Part shown: one piece after another, positions 25,614 through 34,206 of the stretch
Position numbering within the stretch: the first letter of the stretch is position 1
How the letters are laid out: each line of letters begins with the position of its first letter
Origin: Streptomyces cyaneochromogenes
Lineage (GTDB): Bacteria; Actinomycetota; Actinomycetes; Streptomycetales; Streptomycetaceae
Length of the DNA: 64,000 bases
Direction of reading: 5' to 3'
Assembly: GCF_003963535.1 (NCBI RefSeq)
Contig: NZ_CP034539.1
Span: 3,286,001 to 3,350,000 of the forward strand
Notes under the pieces: model-generated
Told to the model about the DNA's origin: nothing
Seen by the model: the letters and a program-made list of their open reading frames with translations, nothing else
Databases searched by the model: none
Program-made: the position numbers and the translations under genes

Positions 25614-25935
25614 GATCGCGACCCTAGGCGGATGATGCGTGCACGGTCCATGTACATGAGGAGTATCTGAGGTTCGGAGGTTCGGTGGGTTCGCGGCGGA
25701 GTCCCGGGCGGGCCGGGCTCGGGCCGGGAACCGGGATCTTCGTAGACGATGGTGGCTGCACGGAAACCCCGGGTGGGGTCGGCCCCGCCCCTGCCTTCCC
25801 GAACGACCTCACAGCCGGACCCCACCGCCCCCGCCGAACCCTCACACCGGTCCACGGCCCCCGCTGAGGGCAGCGTTCCTCGCGGGAAACAGATGTGATG
25901 CGGTCGGGTAACACCCGCATCGCACGCTCCTGGAC
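25614..25935. other. 322-bp divergent region: permease and nitrite-reductase promoters
   Basis: Contains the GlnR-like box of the nitrite reductase operon (listed separately) and, closer to the permease, a G/C-rich stretch with GGGCCGG repeats (25700-25730). No gene is seen. Confidence 0.6.
25875..25912 (+). promoter_or_regulatory. GlnR-like box upstream of the nirB operon
   Basis: Half-sites GTTCC (25875), GAAAC (25886), GATGC (25897) and GTAAC (25908), each 11 bases apart. The first two and the last fit the GlnR consensus gTnAc-n6-GaAAc well. The box ends 24 bases before the ATG of the first gene and is followed by CACGCT at -13 to -8, the same geometry as before nasA. GlnR is the established activator of nitrate/nitrite assimilation genes in Streptomyces. 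Confidence 0.75.
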
Positions 25936-27159
25936 ATGACCTCGAATACGCGTGTGGTGGTGATCGGCGCCGGACTCGCGGGCGTACGACTCGCCCGGCG
26001 GCTCGGCGAGCTGGGCACGCCCGTGACGCTCGTCGGCGACGAGGAGCACCGCCCGTACAACCGGGTGCTGCTCGCCGAGGTGCTGGCCGGACGGTACAGC
26101 CCCGATGTGATCGCCCTCCCGGCGCCCGCGGAGCTGGTGCGCGGCCAGGTCACGGGCATCGACCGCGAGATGCGAGCCGTACATCTCGCGGACGGCTCGG
26201 AGATCGCATACGACACACTCGTGCTGGCCACCGGCTCCAACCCGGTGCTCCCGCCCCTGCGCGGTCTGTTCACCCCCGACCGCGTGCTGCCCGAGGGTGT
26301 GCACGCGTTCCGGACGATGGACGACTGCCTGGGGCTTTCGAAGGCCGTACGGCCGGGGGTCCGGGCGGTCGTCATCGGCGGCGGGCTCCTCGGGGTCTCC
26401 GCGGCCCGCGCGCTCGCCCAGCGCGGCGCGCAGGTGGTGCTGGCCCAGCAGGGCGAGCGGCTCATGGAGCGCCAGCTCGACCCGAGCGCGTCGAAGCTGG
26501 TCAAGCGGCACCTCAAGGACCTCGGCGTCGAGATCCACACCGAGTGCCGGGTGCGTGACGTGCGCTGCGTCGCCGGCGCGGTCCGTTCGGTGGAGATGGC
26601 CGACGGGTACGCCCTCGACGCCGACCTCGTGGTCCTGGCCTGCGGGGTCCACCCGCGCGCGGGCCTCGCACAGGCCGCCGGCCTCGATGTGCGCAAGGGG
26701 ATCGTCGTCGACGACGAGCTCCGTACGTCCGACCCGCACATCCGGGCCATAGGCGACTGCGTCCAGCACGACGGCACCGTCTACGGACTCGCCACCCCGG
26801 CGCTCGAACAGGCCGAGGTGCTGGCCGAGCTGCTGGCCGGCGAGGCCGGTGACGCGGGCGCCCGTTACACCGGCACCCGCGCGCTGACCCGGCTCACGCT
26901 CGTCGGGCACGACTCCCCCTTCGACCTCGCCGCCTTCGGCGAGACCGAGCCGCTGCCCGGGGACGACGTCGTGCAGCTCGCGGACGCCACCCGCGGCACC
27001 TACCGCAAGGTCGTCGTCCGCGACGACCGCCTGGTCGGCGGGGTTCTCGTCGGCGAACTCGGCACCGTCGGCGCGCTCGCCCGCGCCTGGGAGGGAGCAG
27101 AGCCGCTCCCCGACGACGGCCCCCTGCTCCACCTGCTCACCAACGATGGAGGCTCCTGA
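25936..27159 (+). CDS. FAD/NAD(P)-binding nitrite-reductase-associated oxidoreductase (NirB N-terminal-like)
   Basis: 407 residues: VVVIGAGLAGVRLARRL for FAD, the NirB-like HRPYNRVLLAEVLAG, a second Rossmann motif VVIGGGLLGVSAARAL for NAD(P)H, and the FAD motif IRAIGDCVQHDG. It is homologous to the reductase part of NirB but has no Fe-S or siroheme domain. It may be an extra electron entry for nitrite or nitrate reduction, possibly feeding NasA. One-base overlap with nirB (TGATG) shows coupling. No Shine-Dalgarno sequence precedes its ATG; a leaderless start is likely. Confidence 0.9.
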   Translation: MTSNTRVVVIGAGLAGVRLARRLGELGTPVTLVGDEEHRPYNRVLLAEVLAGRYSPDVIALPAPAELVRGQVTGIDREMRAVHLADGSEIAYDTLVLATGSNPVLPPLRGLFTPDRVLPEGVHAFRTMDDCLGLSKAVRPGVRAVVIGGGLLGVSAARALAQRGAQVVLAQQGERLMERQLDPSASKLVKRHLKDLGVEIHTECRVRDVRCVAGAVRSVEMADGYALDADLVVLACGVHPRAGLAQAAGLDVRKGIVVDDELRTSDPHIRAIGDCVQHDGTVYGLATPALEQAEVLAELLAGEAGDAGARYTGTRALTRLTLVGHDSPFDLAAFGETEPLPGDDVVQLADATRGTYRKVVVRDDRLVGGVLVGELGTVGALARAWEGAEPLPDDGPLLHLLTNDGGS

Positions 27160-29762
27160 TGACCGCCGCCCTCGGGGTCACCCCCACAATCGTGCTCGTC
27201 GGCCATGGCATGGTCGGCCAGCGCTTCCTCGAAGCGCTCGCCGCGCGCGGCCTGACCGCCACGCACCGCGTGGTCGTGCTGTGCGAGGAGCCGCGTCCCG
27301 CGTACGACCGCGTCGCCCTCACTTCGTACTTCTCGGGCAAGACGCCCGAGGACCTCTCCATGACCGACATGGAGTTCATCAACGACCACGGCATCGAGCT
27401 GTACGTCGGCGACCCGGCCGAGGCGGTCGACCGCGAGACGAGGCAGGTCACGGCCAGGTCCGGCAAGGTCTTCACGTACGACACCCTCGTCCTCGCCACC
27501 GGCTCCTTCCCCTTCGTGCCGCCGGTCCCGAACAAGGACGCCGAGGGCTGCTTCGTCTACCGCACGATCGACGACCTCCTCGCCATCGAGGAGTACGCCA
27601 AGACCCGCACGACCGGTGCCGTGGTCGGCGGCGGTCTGCTGGGTCTCGAGGCCGCCGGTGCGCTCAAGGGTCTCGGGCTCACCTCCCACATCGTGGAGTT
27701 CGCGCCCCGGCTGATGCCGGTCCAGGTCGACGAGGGCGGTGGCGCCGCGCTGCTGCGGACCATCGAGGAGATGGGCCTGACCGTCCACACGGGCGTCGGC
27801 ACGCAGGAGATCGTCATCGACGAGTCCGGCGCGGTCACCGGCATGAAGCTCTCCGACGGCTCCGAACTCGCCACCGACCTGGTGGTGTTCTCCGCCGGTG
27901 TCCGCCCCCGCGACCAGCTGGCCCGCGACTGCGGCCTGACGGTCGGCGAGCGCGGCGGTATCACTGTCGACGAGCAGTGCCGCACGGTCGCCGACCCGCA
28001 CGTCTTCGCGATCGGCGAGTGCGCACTGGCCTCCGACGGCCGGGTGTACGGCCTGGTGGCCCCGGGGTACGAGCAGGCCGAGACGGCCGCCGCCACGATC
28101 GCCGCCGACGAGTCGGAGCAGCTGACCTTCACCGGCGCCGACCTCTCCACCAAGCTGAAGCTCCTCGGCGTCGACGTGGCGTCCTTCGGCGACGCGCACG
28201 GCACCGCCGAGGACTGCCTGGACGTCGTGTACTCCGACTCCCGCGCCGGCCTGTACAAGAAGCTGGTCATCGGCCGCGACGGCACGCTGCTCGGCGGCAT
28301 CCTGGTCGGCGACGCGGAGGCGTACGGCACGCTGAAGGCGTTCACCGGCTCGGTCCCGCCGGTCTCGCCCGAGTCGCTGGTGCTGCCGGCCGGCGCCGGG
28401 GCGCCCGCCCAGCTCGGCCCGTCCGCGCTGCCGGACGAGGCGATCATCTGCTCCTGCAACAACGTCACCAAGGGCACGATCCGCGGCGCGGTCACCGACC
28501 ATCAGTGCACGACCGTGCCCGAGGTGAAGAAGTGCACCAAGGCCGGTACGACCTGCGGCAGTTGCGTCAAGGTCCTCGGCCAGCTGATCAACGCGGAGCT
28601 GGAGGCGTCCGGCGTCGAGGTCGACAAGGGCCTGTGCGGCTGCTTCGCGCAGACCCGCGAGGAGCTGTACGAGATCGTCCTCGCCCTGCGCATCAACACC
28701 TACCAGGACCTCCTCGACCGCTACGGCCGCGACGGCGCCCGGGGCGGCGACGGCTGCGAGGTCTGCAAGCCGGCGGTCGGCTCGATCATCGCCTCGCTCG
28801 CCCCGACGATCGGCGCGAGCGGCTATGTCCTGGACGGCGAGCAGGCGGCGCTGCAGGACAGCAACGACCACTTCCTCGCCAACATCCAGAAGAACGGCTC
28901 GTACTCCGTCGTACCGCGGATCGCCGGTGGTGAGATCACGCCGGAGGGCCTGATCGTGATCGGCGAGATCGCCCGCGACTTCGGCCTCTACACGAAGATC
29001 ACCGGCGGCCAGCGGATCGACATGTTCGGCGCGCGGGTGGAGCAACTCCCGCTGATCTGGGCGCGGTTGGTGGACGCGGGCTTCGAGTCCGGGCACGCGT
29101 ACGGCAAGGCGCTGCGCACCGTGAAGTCCTGCGTCGGCCAGACCTGGTGCCGCTACGGCGTCCAGGACTCGGTCCGGATGGCGATCGACCTGGAGCTGCG
29201 CTACCGGGGTCTGCGCTCCCCGCACAAGCTGAAGTCGGCGGTCTCCGGCTGCCAGCGCGAGTGCGCGGAGGCCCAGTCGAAGGACTTCGGCGTGATCGCC
29301 ACCGCGGCCGGCTGGAACCTCTACGTCGGCGGCAACGGCGGCGCGACCCCGCGCCACGCGGACCTCCTCGCCCAGGATCTGTCCGACGCCGAGCTGATCC
29401 GCCTGATCGACCGCTTCCTGATGTTCTACATCCGCACCGCGGACCGCCTGGAGCGCACGAGCGTGTGGCTGGAGCGGATCCCCGGCGGCCTGGACCACGT
29501 GCGCGACGTGGTCGTCGAGGACTCCCTCGGCATCTGCGAGGAGCTGGAGTCGCTGATGGCGGCCCATGTCGCGAACTACCGCGACGAGTGGGCGGAGACC
29601 ATCAAGGACCCGGAGAAGCTGGCCCGCTTCGTCTCCTTCATCAACGCGCCCGACACCCCCGACCCGGTCGTCGGCTTCGTCCCCGAGCGCGACCAGATCA
29701 AGCCCGACCTGCCGCTGCTGACCATCGGCCAGCGCCCCCTGGAAGGAAGCGCCCAGCGATGA
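27159..29762 (+). CDS. nirB: Assimilatory nitrite reductase [NAD(P)H] large subunit
   Basis: 867 residues, the usual full NirB. In order: FAD/NAD(P)H reductase module (about 1-400; VVGGGLLGLEAAGAL, FAIGECA), a BFD-like [2Fe-2S] site C431, C433, C466, C469, a second similar cluster motif C493, C495, C533, C536, the ferredoxin-like half domain (about 560-640), and the siroheme/[4Fe-4S] site C658, C664, C698, C702 (CVGQTWC, GCQREC). It reduces nitrite to ammonium with six electrons in the cytoplasm. It needs siroheme, which the CbiX-type chelatase in this window could help make. The stop overlaps nirD by four bases. Confidence 0.97.
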   Translation: MTAALGVTPTIVLVGHGMVGQRFLEALAARGLTATHRVVVLCEEPRPAYDRVALTSYFSGKTPEDLSMTDMEFINDHGIELYVGDPAEAVDRETRQVTARSGKVFTYDTLVLATGSFPFVPPVPNKDAEGCFVYRTIDDLLAIEEYAKTRTTGAVVGGGLLGLEAAGALKGLGLTSHIVEFAPRLMPVQVDEGGGAALLRTIEEMGLTVHTGVGTQEIVIDESGAVTGMKLSDGSELATDLVVFSAGVRPRDQLARDCGLTVGERGGITVDEQCRTVADPHVFAIGECALASDGRVYGLVAPGYEQAETAAATIAADESEQLTFTGADLSTKLKLLGVDVASFGDAHGTAEDCLDVVYSDSRAGLYKKLVIGRDGTLLGGILVGDAEAYGTLKAFTGSVPPVSPESLVLPAGAGAPAQLGPSALPDEAIICSCNNVTKGTIRGAVTDHQCTTVPEVKKCTKAGTTCGSCVKVLGQLINAELEASGVEVDKGLCGCFAQTREELYEIVLALRINTYQDLLDRYGRDGARGGDGCEVCKPAVGSIIASLAPTIGASGYVLDGEQAALQDSNDHFLANIQKNGSYSVVPRIAGGEITPEGLIVIGEIARDFGLYTKITGGQRIDMFGARVEQLPLIWARLVDAGFESGHAYGKALRTVKSCVGQTWCRYGVQDSVRMAIDLELRYRGLRSPHKLKSAVSGCQRECAEAQSKDFGVIATAAGWNLYVGGNGGATPRHADLLAQDLSDAELIRLIDRFLMFYIRTADRLERTSVWLERIPGGLDHVRDVVVEDSLGICEELESLMAAHVANYRDEWAETIKDPEKLARFVSFINAPDTPDPVVGFVPERDQIKPDLPLLTIGQRPLEGSAQR

Positions 29763-30109
29763 CCCTGGCACCCGAGACGACCGACCTGAAGGTCCAGGTA
29801 CGCCTGGGCGAGGACTGGCTGACGGTCTGCGACCTGCCCCGGCTGCTCCCCGGCCGCGGTGTGGCGGCCCTGCTGCCGGACGGCAGCCAGGTGGCCCTCT
29901 TCCGCGACCGCGCGGGCCGGCTGTACGCCATCGACAACCGCGACCCGTTCGGTGGGGCGGCGGTGCTCTCCCGCGGCCTGACCGGCAGCCACCAGGGCCG
30001 CCCGTTCGTGGCCTCGCCCCTGCTGAAGCAGCGGTTCGACCTGGAGTCCGGGCAGTGCCTGGACGACGAGACGGTGCGGGTGGCGACGTACGAGATCCGT
30101 ACGTCCTGA
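29759..30109 (+). CDS. nirD: Nitrite reductase small subunit
   Basis: 116 residues with the Rieske-like beta fold (VCDLPRLLPGRGVAALL, VALFRDRAGRLYAIDNRDPF, GRPFVASPLLKQRFDLESGQCL). The Cys/His ligands of a true Rieske cluster are replaced, as is normal for NirD, so it binds no cluster and acts as a structural partner of NirB. Start at the ATGA overlap with nirB; longer frames run only inside nirB. Last gene of the operon; the next gene has its own promoter. Confidence 0.95.
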   Translation: MTLAPETTDLKVQVRLGEDWLTVCDLPRLLPGRGVAALLPDGSQVALFRDRAGRLYAIDNRDPFGGAAVLSRGLTGSHQGRPFVASPLLKQRFDLESGQCLDDETVRVATYEIRTS

Positions 30110-30128
30110 CCCCTCAGCTCGACCGAGC

Positions 30129-30158
30129 TTGACCGATCGTTCCAGAAAATCCTAGGCT
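30129..30158 (+). promoter_or_regulatory. TetR promoter and operator
   Basis: TTGACCGATCGTTCCA (30129-30144) is an imperfect palindrome centred on CGATCG. Its first six bases also form a -35 (TTGACC), followed after 18 bases by TAGGCT (30153-30158) as -10. The implied transcription start falls at the GTG at 30166, so the message would be leaderless. The same 16-mer, with one change and inverted, lies before the SDR gene. Confidence 0.7.
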
Positions 30159-30165
30159 GCAGCAC

Positions 30166-30750
30166 GTGGCCAGGACCAAGGAGTTCGATCCCGAAGCCGC
30201 GCTGCAGGCAGCCCTGGAGCTGTTCTGGCAGCGCGGATACGAGGCGACGTCGATGTCCGACCTCGTCGAGCACCTCGGCATCGGCCGCGCCAGCATCTAC
30301 GCGACCTTCGGAAACAAGCACGAGCTCTACCTGAAGGCGCTGGAGCGCTACGACCGGGCCGGGCTCCCGCCGATCGTGCGGGAGCTGTCCCAGCCGGGGC
30401 CCGCGCTGTCGGCCGTACGCGCACTCGTGCGACGGTATGCGACCGAGGCGTCCGACGAGCGGCTACGACTGAACGGCTGCATGGTCACCAACGCGGCGGC
30501 CGAACTCGCCCCGCACGACCCGGCCGCCGCGCGCAGCGTCGAGCGCAACTGGGACCAGTTGGAGACCGTGCTGCACTCGACGCTGGTCCGCGCACAGGCA
30601 CAGGGCGAACTGCCGGCCGGCCGCGATCCGCTCACGCTCGCACGTCTGCTGCTGGTACTGCTGCAGGGCCTGCGCGTGGTCGGGAAGGCGTCCTCGGACC
30701 CGGCGCGGGTGCGGGACGCGGCGGAGCAGGCACTGGCGCTGCTCGACTGA
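30166..30750 (+). CDS. TetR/AcrR-family repressor
   Basis: 194 residues: N-terminal HTH (ALELFWQRGYEATSMSDLVEHLGIGRASIYATFGNKHELY, the AcrR/AefR-like form) and an all-helical ligand domain with Cys near RLNGCMVTNAAAEL. It likely represses itself and the SDR gene downstream, since the two promoters share an operator. The GTG start has no ribosome site and coincides with the predicted transcription start. Confidence 0.93.
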   Translation: MARTKEFDPEAALQAALELFWQRGYEATSMSDLVEHLGIGRASIYATFGNKHELYLKALERYDRAGLPPIVRELSQPGPALSAVRALVRRYATEASDERLRLNGCMVTNAAAELAPHDPAAARSVERNWDQLETVLHSTLVRAQAQGELPAGRDPLTLARLLLVLLQGLRVVGKASSDPARVRDAAEQALALLD

Positions 30751-30757
30751 GCCTTTC

Positions 30758-30782
30758 GGGGTCGGGCGGCGCCCCTTTTTTT
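30758..30782 (+). terminator. Rho-independent terminator after the TetR gene
   Basis: A GC-rich hairpin (GGGGTCGGGCGGCGCCCC) followed by seven T residues (30776-30782). This is one of the few T-tract terminators in the window and separates the TetR transcript from the SDR gene. Confidence 0.8.
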
Positions 30783-30792
30783 GCCGCCATAT

Positions 30793-30808
30793 TGGATCGA
30801 TCGGTCAA
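30793..30808. promoter_or_regulatory. TetR operator before the SDR gene
   Basis: TGGATCGATCGGTCAA is the inverted copy of the TetR operator at 30129-30144 (15 of 16 bases, counted on the opposite strand). It lies 15 bases before the SDR ATG, well placed to block transcription. Confidence 0.7.
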
Positions 30809-30823
30809 GAATAAGGGGAGATC

Positions 30824-31591
30824 ATGACCAGCACTCGTTTCACCGGCAGGACCGCCCTCGTCACCGGAGCGGGCTCGGGGATAGGACGGGCGATCGCTGT
30901 GGCCTTCGCCTCGGAGGGCGCACAGGTCGTCGTGGCGGGACGCAGGAGGGAGCCGCTCGACGAGACAATGGCCCTGATCGAGGAAGCCGGGGGCAAGGCG
31001 CTGGCGGTCACCGCCGACGTCACCGCCGCGGACGAGATCCAGGCCGTCGTCGACGCCGCCGTGGACCGCTTCGGCACGCTCGACGTGGCCGTCAACAACG
31101 CGGGCGTCTTCCGCGGGGGCGCGCCGCTGGCCGAGCTTTCACAGACGGCCTGGCGAGAGCAGCTCGACATCAACGTCACGGGCGTGTTCCTCGCCCTGCA
31201 GGCCGAGATCCAGCAGATGCGCACCCAGCCGAACGGCGGCGCGATCGTCAACATCGCCTCCATCTTCGGCGTGCACGCCCGTCACCCCGGCACCGCCGCC
31301 TACGCCGCCTCCAAGGCCGCCATCTCCGTCCTCACCAGGGGCGCCGCCCTCGACCACATCCGCGACGGCGTCCGCATCAACGCGGTCAGCCCCGGCGCCG
31401 TGGACACACCCATGTCCCTGCTCCCCGGCGAGACGGAGTCCGACCGGGCCGACCGCGCCCGCACCACCCTCCCCCTCGGCCGCGTCTCGACCACGCACGA
31501 GGTGGCCGCGGCGGTGCTCTACCTGGCCTCGGACGACGCCACGTCCGTGGTCGGCACCGACCTGGTGGTGGACAGCGGCGCGACGGCCTGA
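30824..31591 (+). CDS. Short-chain dehydrogenase/reductase, classical type
   Basis: 255 residues with the complete classical SDR set: cofactor TGAGSGIG (14-21), NNAG, and the catalytic Asn-Ser-Tyr-Lys with S in IVNIASIFG, then YAASK. The C-terminal SPGAVDTP loop and VVDSGATA end are typical of reductases. The segment VAGRRREP after strand 2 favours NADP(H). Substrate unknown. Probably controlled by the TetR protein encoded upstream. ATG preceded by AAGGGGAG. Confidence 0.92.
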   Translation: MTSTRFTGRTALVTGAGSGIGRAIAVAFASEGAQVVVAGRRREPLDETMALIEEAGGKALAVTADVTAADEIQAVVDAAVDRFGTLDVAVNNAGVFRGGAPLAELSQTAWREQLDINVTGVFLALQAEIQQMRTQPNGGAIVNIASIFGVHARHPGTAAYAASKAAISVLTRGAALDHIRDGVRINAVSPGAVDTPMSLLPGETESDRADRARTTLPLGRVSTTHEVAAAVLYLASDDATSVVGTDLVVDSGATA

Positions 31592-31626
31592 GCGCACGCG
31601 GCCTGAGCGCACGCCCAGGGGTTCGC

Positions 31627-32553
31627 TCACACCTTCAGGGCCTCGTACGTCACCCCGGTCAATCGCTCCGACTCCGCCCACAGCAGTTCGCCCGCCCGGT
31701 CGTCGAGGGTCCAGGGAGCCCGCCAGGACGGGGCGGGTGAGCCGCGCCAGCCGGCGAAGGACGGGCCGGTGAAGGAGTCGGGGCGGACGCCGGGGGCGGT
31801 GGCGGCGTACAGGGTGGGCAGGGCGCCGGCCTCGGCGGACTGGGCGAAGACGCGGTTGCCGAACCGCATGAGGCGCTCGCCTGCCCGGCGCCCCGCCATG
31901 CGCGGCCCCGCGGTCTGCAGGTTGGTGTCCGCGTACCCGGGATGGGCGGCGGCCGCCACCACCCCCGCCCCCTGGGCCGCGAGCCTGCGCGCCAGCTCGT
32001 GCGTGAAGAGCAGGTTGGCGGTCTTGGACCGGGCGTAGGCGATCCAACGTCGGTACCGGCGCTCGCTGTTGAGGTCACCGATGTCGATGTTGGCCATCGC
32101 GTGCACGGGGCTGGAGACGGTCACCACCCGCGCGTCCGGAGTCCCGAGCAGCGCGGGCAGCAGCAGGCCGGTGAGCGCGAAGTGCCCGAGGTGGTTGACG
32201 CCGAACTGCGTCTCGAAGCCGTCCACCGTCGTGCCGTACGGCAACGCCATCACCCCGGCGTTGTTCACGAGCAGGTCGAGACGGTCGCCCGGGAACGACG
32301 CGGCGAACTCCCACACGGAACCGAGGTCTGCGAGGTCCAGCAGCCGCAACTCCGCCTGCGTGCCCGGCACTTCGGCCCGGAGTCGCTCCACCGCCGCCAC
32401 GCCCCGCGCCTCACTCCGGCACGCGAGCACCACCCGCGCACCCCTGCGCGCCAGCTCCCGTGCCGTGACGTACCCGAGCCCACTGTTGGCCCCGGTGACG
32501 ACGGCGACCCGGCCGCCCTGGTCGGGGATGTCGTACGCCTTCCAGCCGGACAT
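31627..32553 (-). CDS. Short-chain dehydrogenase, retinol-dehydrogenase-like
   Basis: 308 residues: VVTGANSGLGYVTA for the cofactor, LLVNNAGVM, catalytic Ser in VVTVSSPVH and YARSK, then a longer C-terminus (through TLDDRAGELLWAESERLTGV) that is diagnostic of the retinol dehydrogenase/WW-domain oxidoreductase branch. Bacterial substrates are unknown. Start moved to ATG 32553 because AAGGAG lies seven bases before it; the longer GTG form would include that ribosome site as coding. It converges with the first SDR and is not regulated with it. Confidence 0.9.
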   Translation of the reverse strand: MSGWKAYDIPDQGGRVAVVTGANSGLGYVTARELARRGARVVLACRSEARGVAAVERLRAEVPGTQAELRLLDLADLGSVWEFAASFPGDRLDLLVNNAGVMALPYGTTVDGFETQFGVNHLGHFALTGLLLPALLGTPDARVVTVSSPVHAMANIDIGDLNSERRYRRWIAYARSKTANLLFTHELARRLAAQGAGVVAAAAHPGYADTNLQTAGPRMAGRRAGERLMRFGNRVFAQSAEAGALPTLYAATAPGVRPDSFTGPSFAGWRGSPAPSWRAPWTLDDRAGELLWAESERLTGVTYEALKV

Positions 32554-32871
32554 GACGAAGCTCCTTCCGGTGGCCACCTCGGTTCAGCCTACGAGGGTGG
32601 GGTGCGCGGCGTGATCGCCCGCCGGCACCGGCGGGGAGTCGTCACCGCTCGTGGTCACGGTCCGACGTCCGTCGGTTGCGGGCCGAGGTGTCCGGTGCGA
32701 ACGTTTTCGAGGGGGTCGTGCCGCGAGCCCGGCAAGGGACGCCCTTGTCGGCGACGGCATTTCGCGTCGATACACGACCGGACCGCAGTCCACCACTCCG
32801 GCTACCTGCCGCACCGTGCATCGGCGTGCGTCCAACCAACGGGGGGAAGCACACAGAAAGCGGGAAATTCA
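32554..32871. other. 318-bp divergent region upstream of the subtilase
   Basis: Holds the ribosome site of the SDR gene at its left edge. The last 50 bases before the subtilase ATG (from AACCAACGGGGGGAAGC) are AT-rich for this genome and probably its promoter/leader. The subtilase frame stays open through this stretch but shows no signal peptide or start context. No separate gene is seen. Confidence 0.5.
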
Positions 32872-34206
32872 ATGGCGAACGGACCCATGGACAGGCGCTC
32901 CTTCGGCGGGCAGCCCGACCGGCCCAATGGCCACAGCCCGGATCAGCGTACGGAGTACACCGGCCGGTACGTGGTCCTGCTCGACCCGAGCAATCAGGAG
33001 AGCGGGCTGAACGCGCTGCGTTCCACCGCCGACATCGCGTCGGTCGAGCGTGTCCGAGGAACCGAAACCGCGAACATAGCCGAACTCCTCGAGCGCCCCG
33101 ATGTCTCGGTGCACTTCGAGGAACTCGGCGCCGCCGTCGTCGAGGTGCGGCCCGACCAGCGCCACGCGCTGGTCACCACGGCCGAGGCCGACCCGTCGAT
33201 CATCGCGGCGGAACCGGAACGCATGGTGTACGCCATGCCGATCACCGCCCCGACGCAGGCGCCGACCGAGTTCTTCCCGGCGTACCGCAGCGACGAGGAA
33301 GTCGTCGCCCGCCACTCCAGGGCCGAGATGGCCGTGGCTCAGGGCCCGGCCTGGGACGAGAAGACCTGGACCTGGGGCCTGCAGGCGATCCGGGCCAACC
33401 TGTCCCACCTGACCGGACGCGGCGTGAAGGTCGCCGTCCTCGACACCGGTGTGGACACCGACCATCCGGACCTGGTCGGCTGTCTCGAAGAGACGATGTC
33501 GTTCGTGCTCGGCGAGTCGGTCGAGGACTCCAACGGCCACGGCACGCACTGCATCGGCACCGTCGCCGGCCCGAAGAACCCCCAGCAGCAGCCCCGCTAC
33601 GGCGTGGCCTGCGACGCCCGGATCCTCGCCGGGAAGGTGCTCAGCAACCGGGGTACCGGCACAGACGGCCAGATCCTGGCGGGCATGGCCTGGGCGATCG
33701 CCCGCGGCGCGCGAGTGATCTCCATGTCGCTGGGCGCACCGGTCCGCAAGAACGAGCTCTTCCCGCAGACGTACGAGATCCTGGCCAAGCGCGCGTTCGA
33801 GCGCGGTACGGTGATCGTCGCTGCCGCGGGCAACGACAGCAACCGGCCCCAGGACATCGACCCCGTCAGCCGACCCGCCAACTGTCCGTCGATCCTGGCG
33901 GTGGGCGCGCTCGACAAGGCGATCGCACCGGCCTTCTTCTCCAACGGCGGCATCAACGGCCAGGGAGGCGAGGTCAACATCGCCGCGCCCGGCTGGGACA
34001 TACGCTCGGCCGCCCCTGGCGGCGGGTACCAGGAGCTGAAGGGCACGAGCATGGCCACACCGCACGTCGCGGGTGTCCTCGCCCTGCTCGCCGAGGCGAA
34101 CCCCAACGCTACCGCGGCCCAGCTCAAGGCAGCCTTGCTGTCCAGCGCGTATCCGCTCACGCAGCCCGTCAGGGACGTCGGTTCGGGCCTGCTCCAGGCC
34201 CCGTGA
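32872..34206 (+). CDS. S8 subtilase without a signal peptide
   Basis: 444 residues. After a hydrophilic start (MANGPMDRRSFGGQPD) there is an I9-like prodomain (about 30-125, GRYVVLLDP to ERMVYAMP), then the peptidase S8 domain. Catalytic triad: D191 in VLDTGVD, H223 in NGHGTH, S393 in GTSMATPHVAG. The oxyanion Asn is in AAAGNDSN. There is no Sec or Tat signal, so it is cytoplasmic or leaves by another route, which is unusual for a Streptomyces subtilase with a prodomain. The stop overlaps by four bases (GTGA) the start of a small protein that looks like an I9-type inhibitor. Confidence 0.92.
   Translation: MANGPMDRRSFGGQPDRPNGHSPDQRTEYTGRYVVLLDPSNQESGLNALRSTADIASVERVRGTETANIAELLERPDVSVHFEELGAAVVEVRPDQRHALVTTAEADPSIIAAEPERMVYAMPITAPTQAPTEFFPAYRSDEEVVARHSRAEMAVAQGPAWDEKTWTWGLQAIRANLSHLTGRGVKVAVLDTGVDTDHPDLVGCLEETMSFVLGESVEDSNGHGTHCIGTVAGPKNPQQQPRYGVACDARILAGKVLSNRGTGTDGQILAGMAWAIARGARVISMSLGAPVRKNELFPQTYEILAKRAFERGTVIVAAAGNDSNRPQDIDPVSRPANCPSILAVGALDKAIAPAFFSNGGINGQGGEVNIAAPGWDIRSAAPGGGYQELKGTSMATPHVAGVLALLAEANPNATAAQLKAALLSSAYPLTQPVRDVGSGLLQAP

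Noticed and set aside
31942..34206. An N-terminally extended subtilase starting as far as 31942
   Set aside because: The upstream part is antisense to the SDR gene and shows no signal peptide, domain or ribosome site. The ATG at 32872 begins the conserved region.
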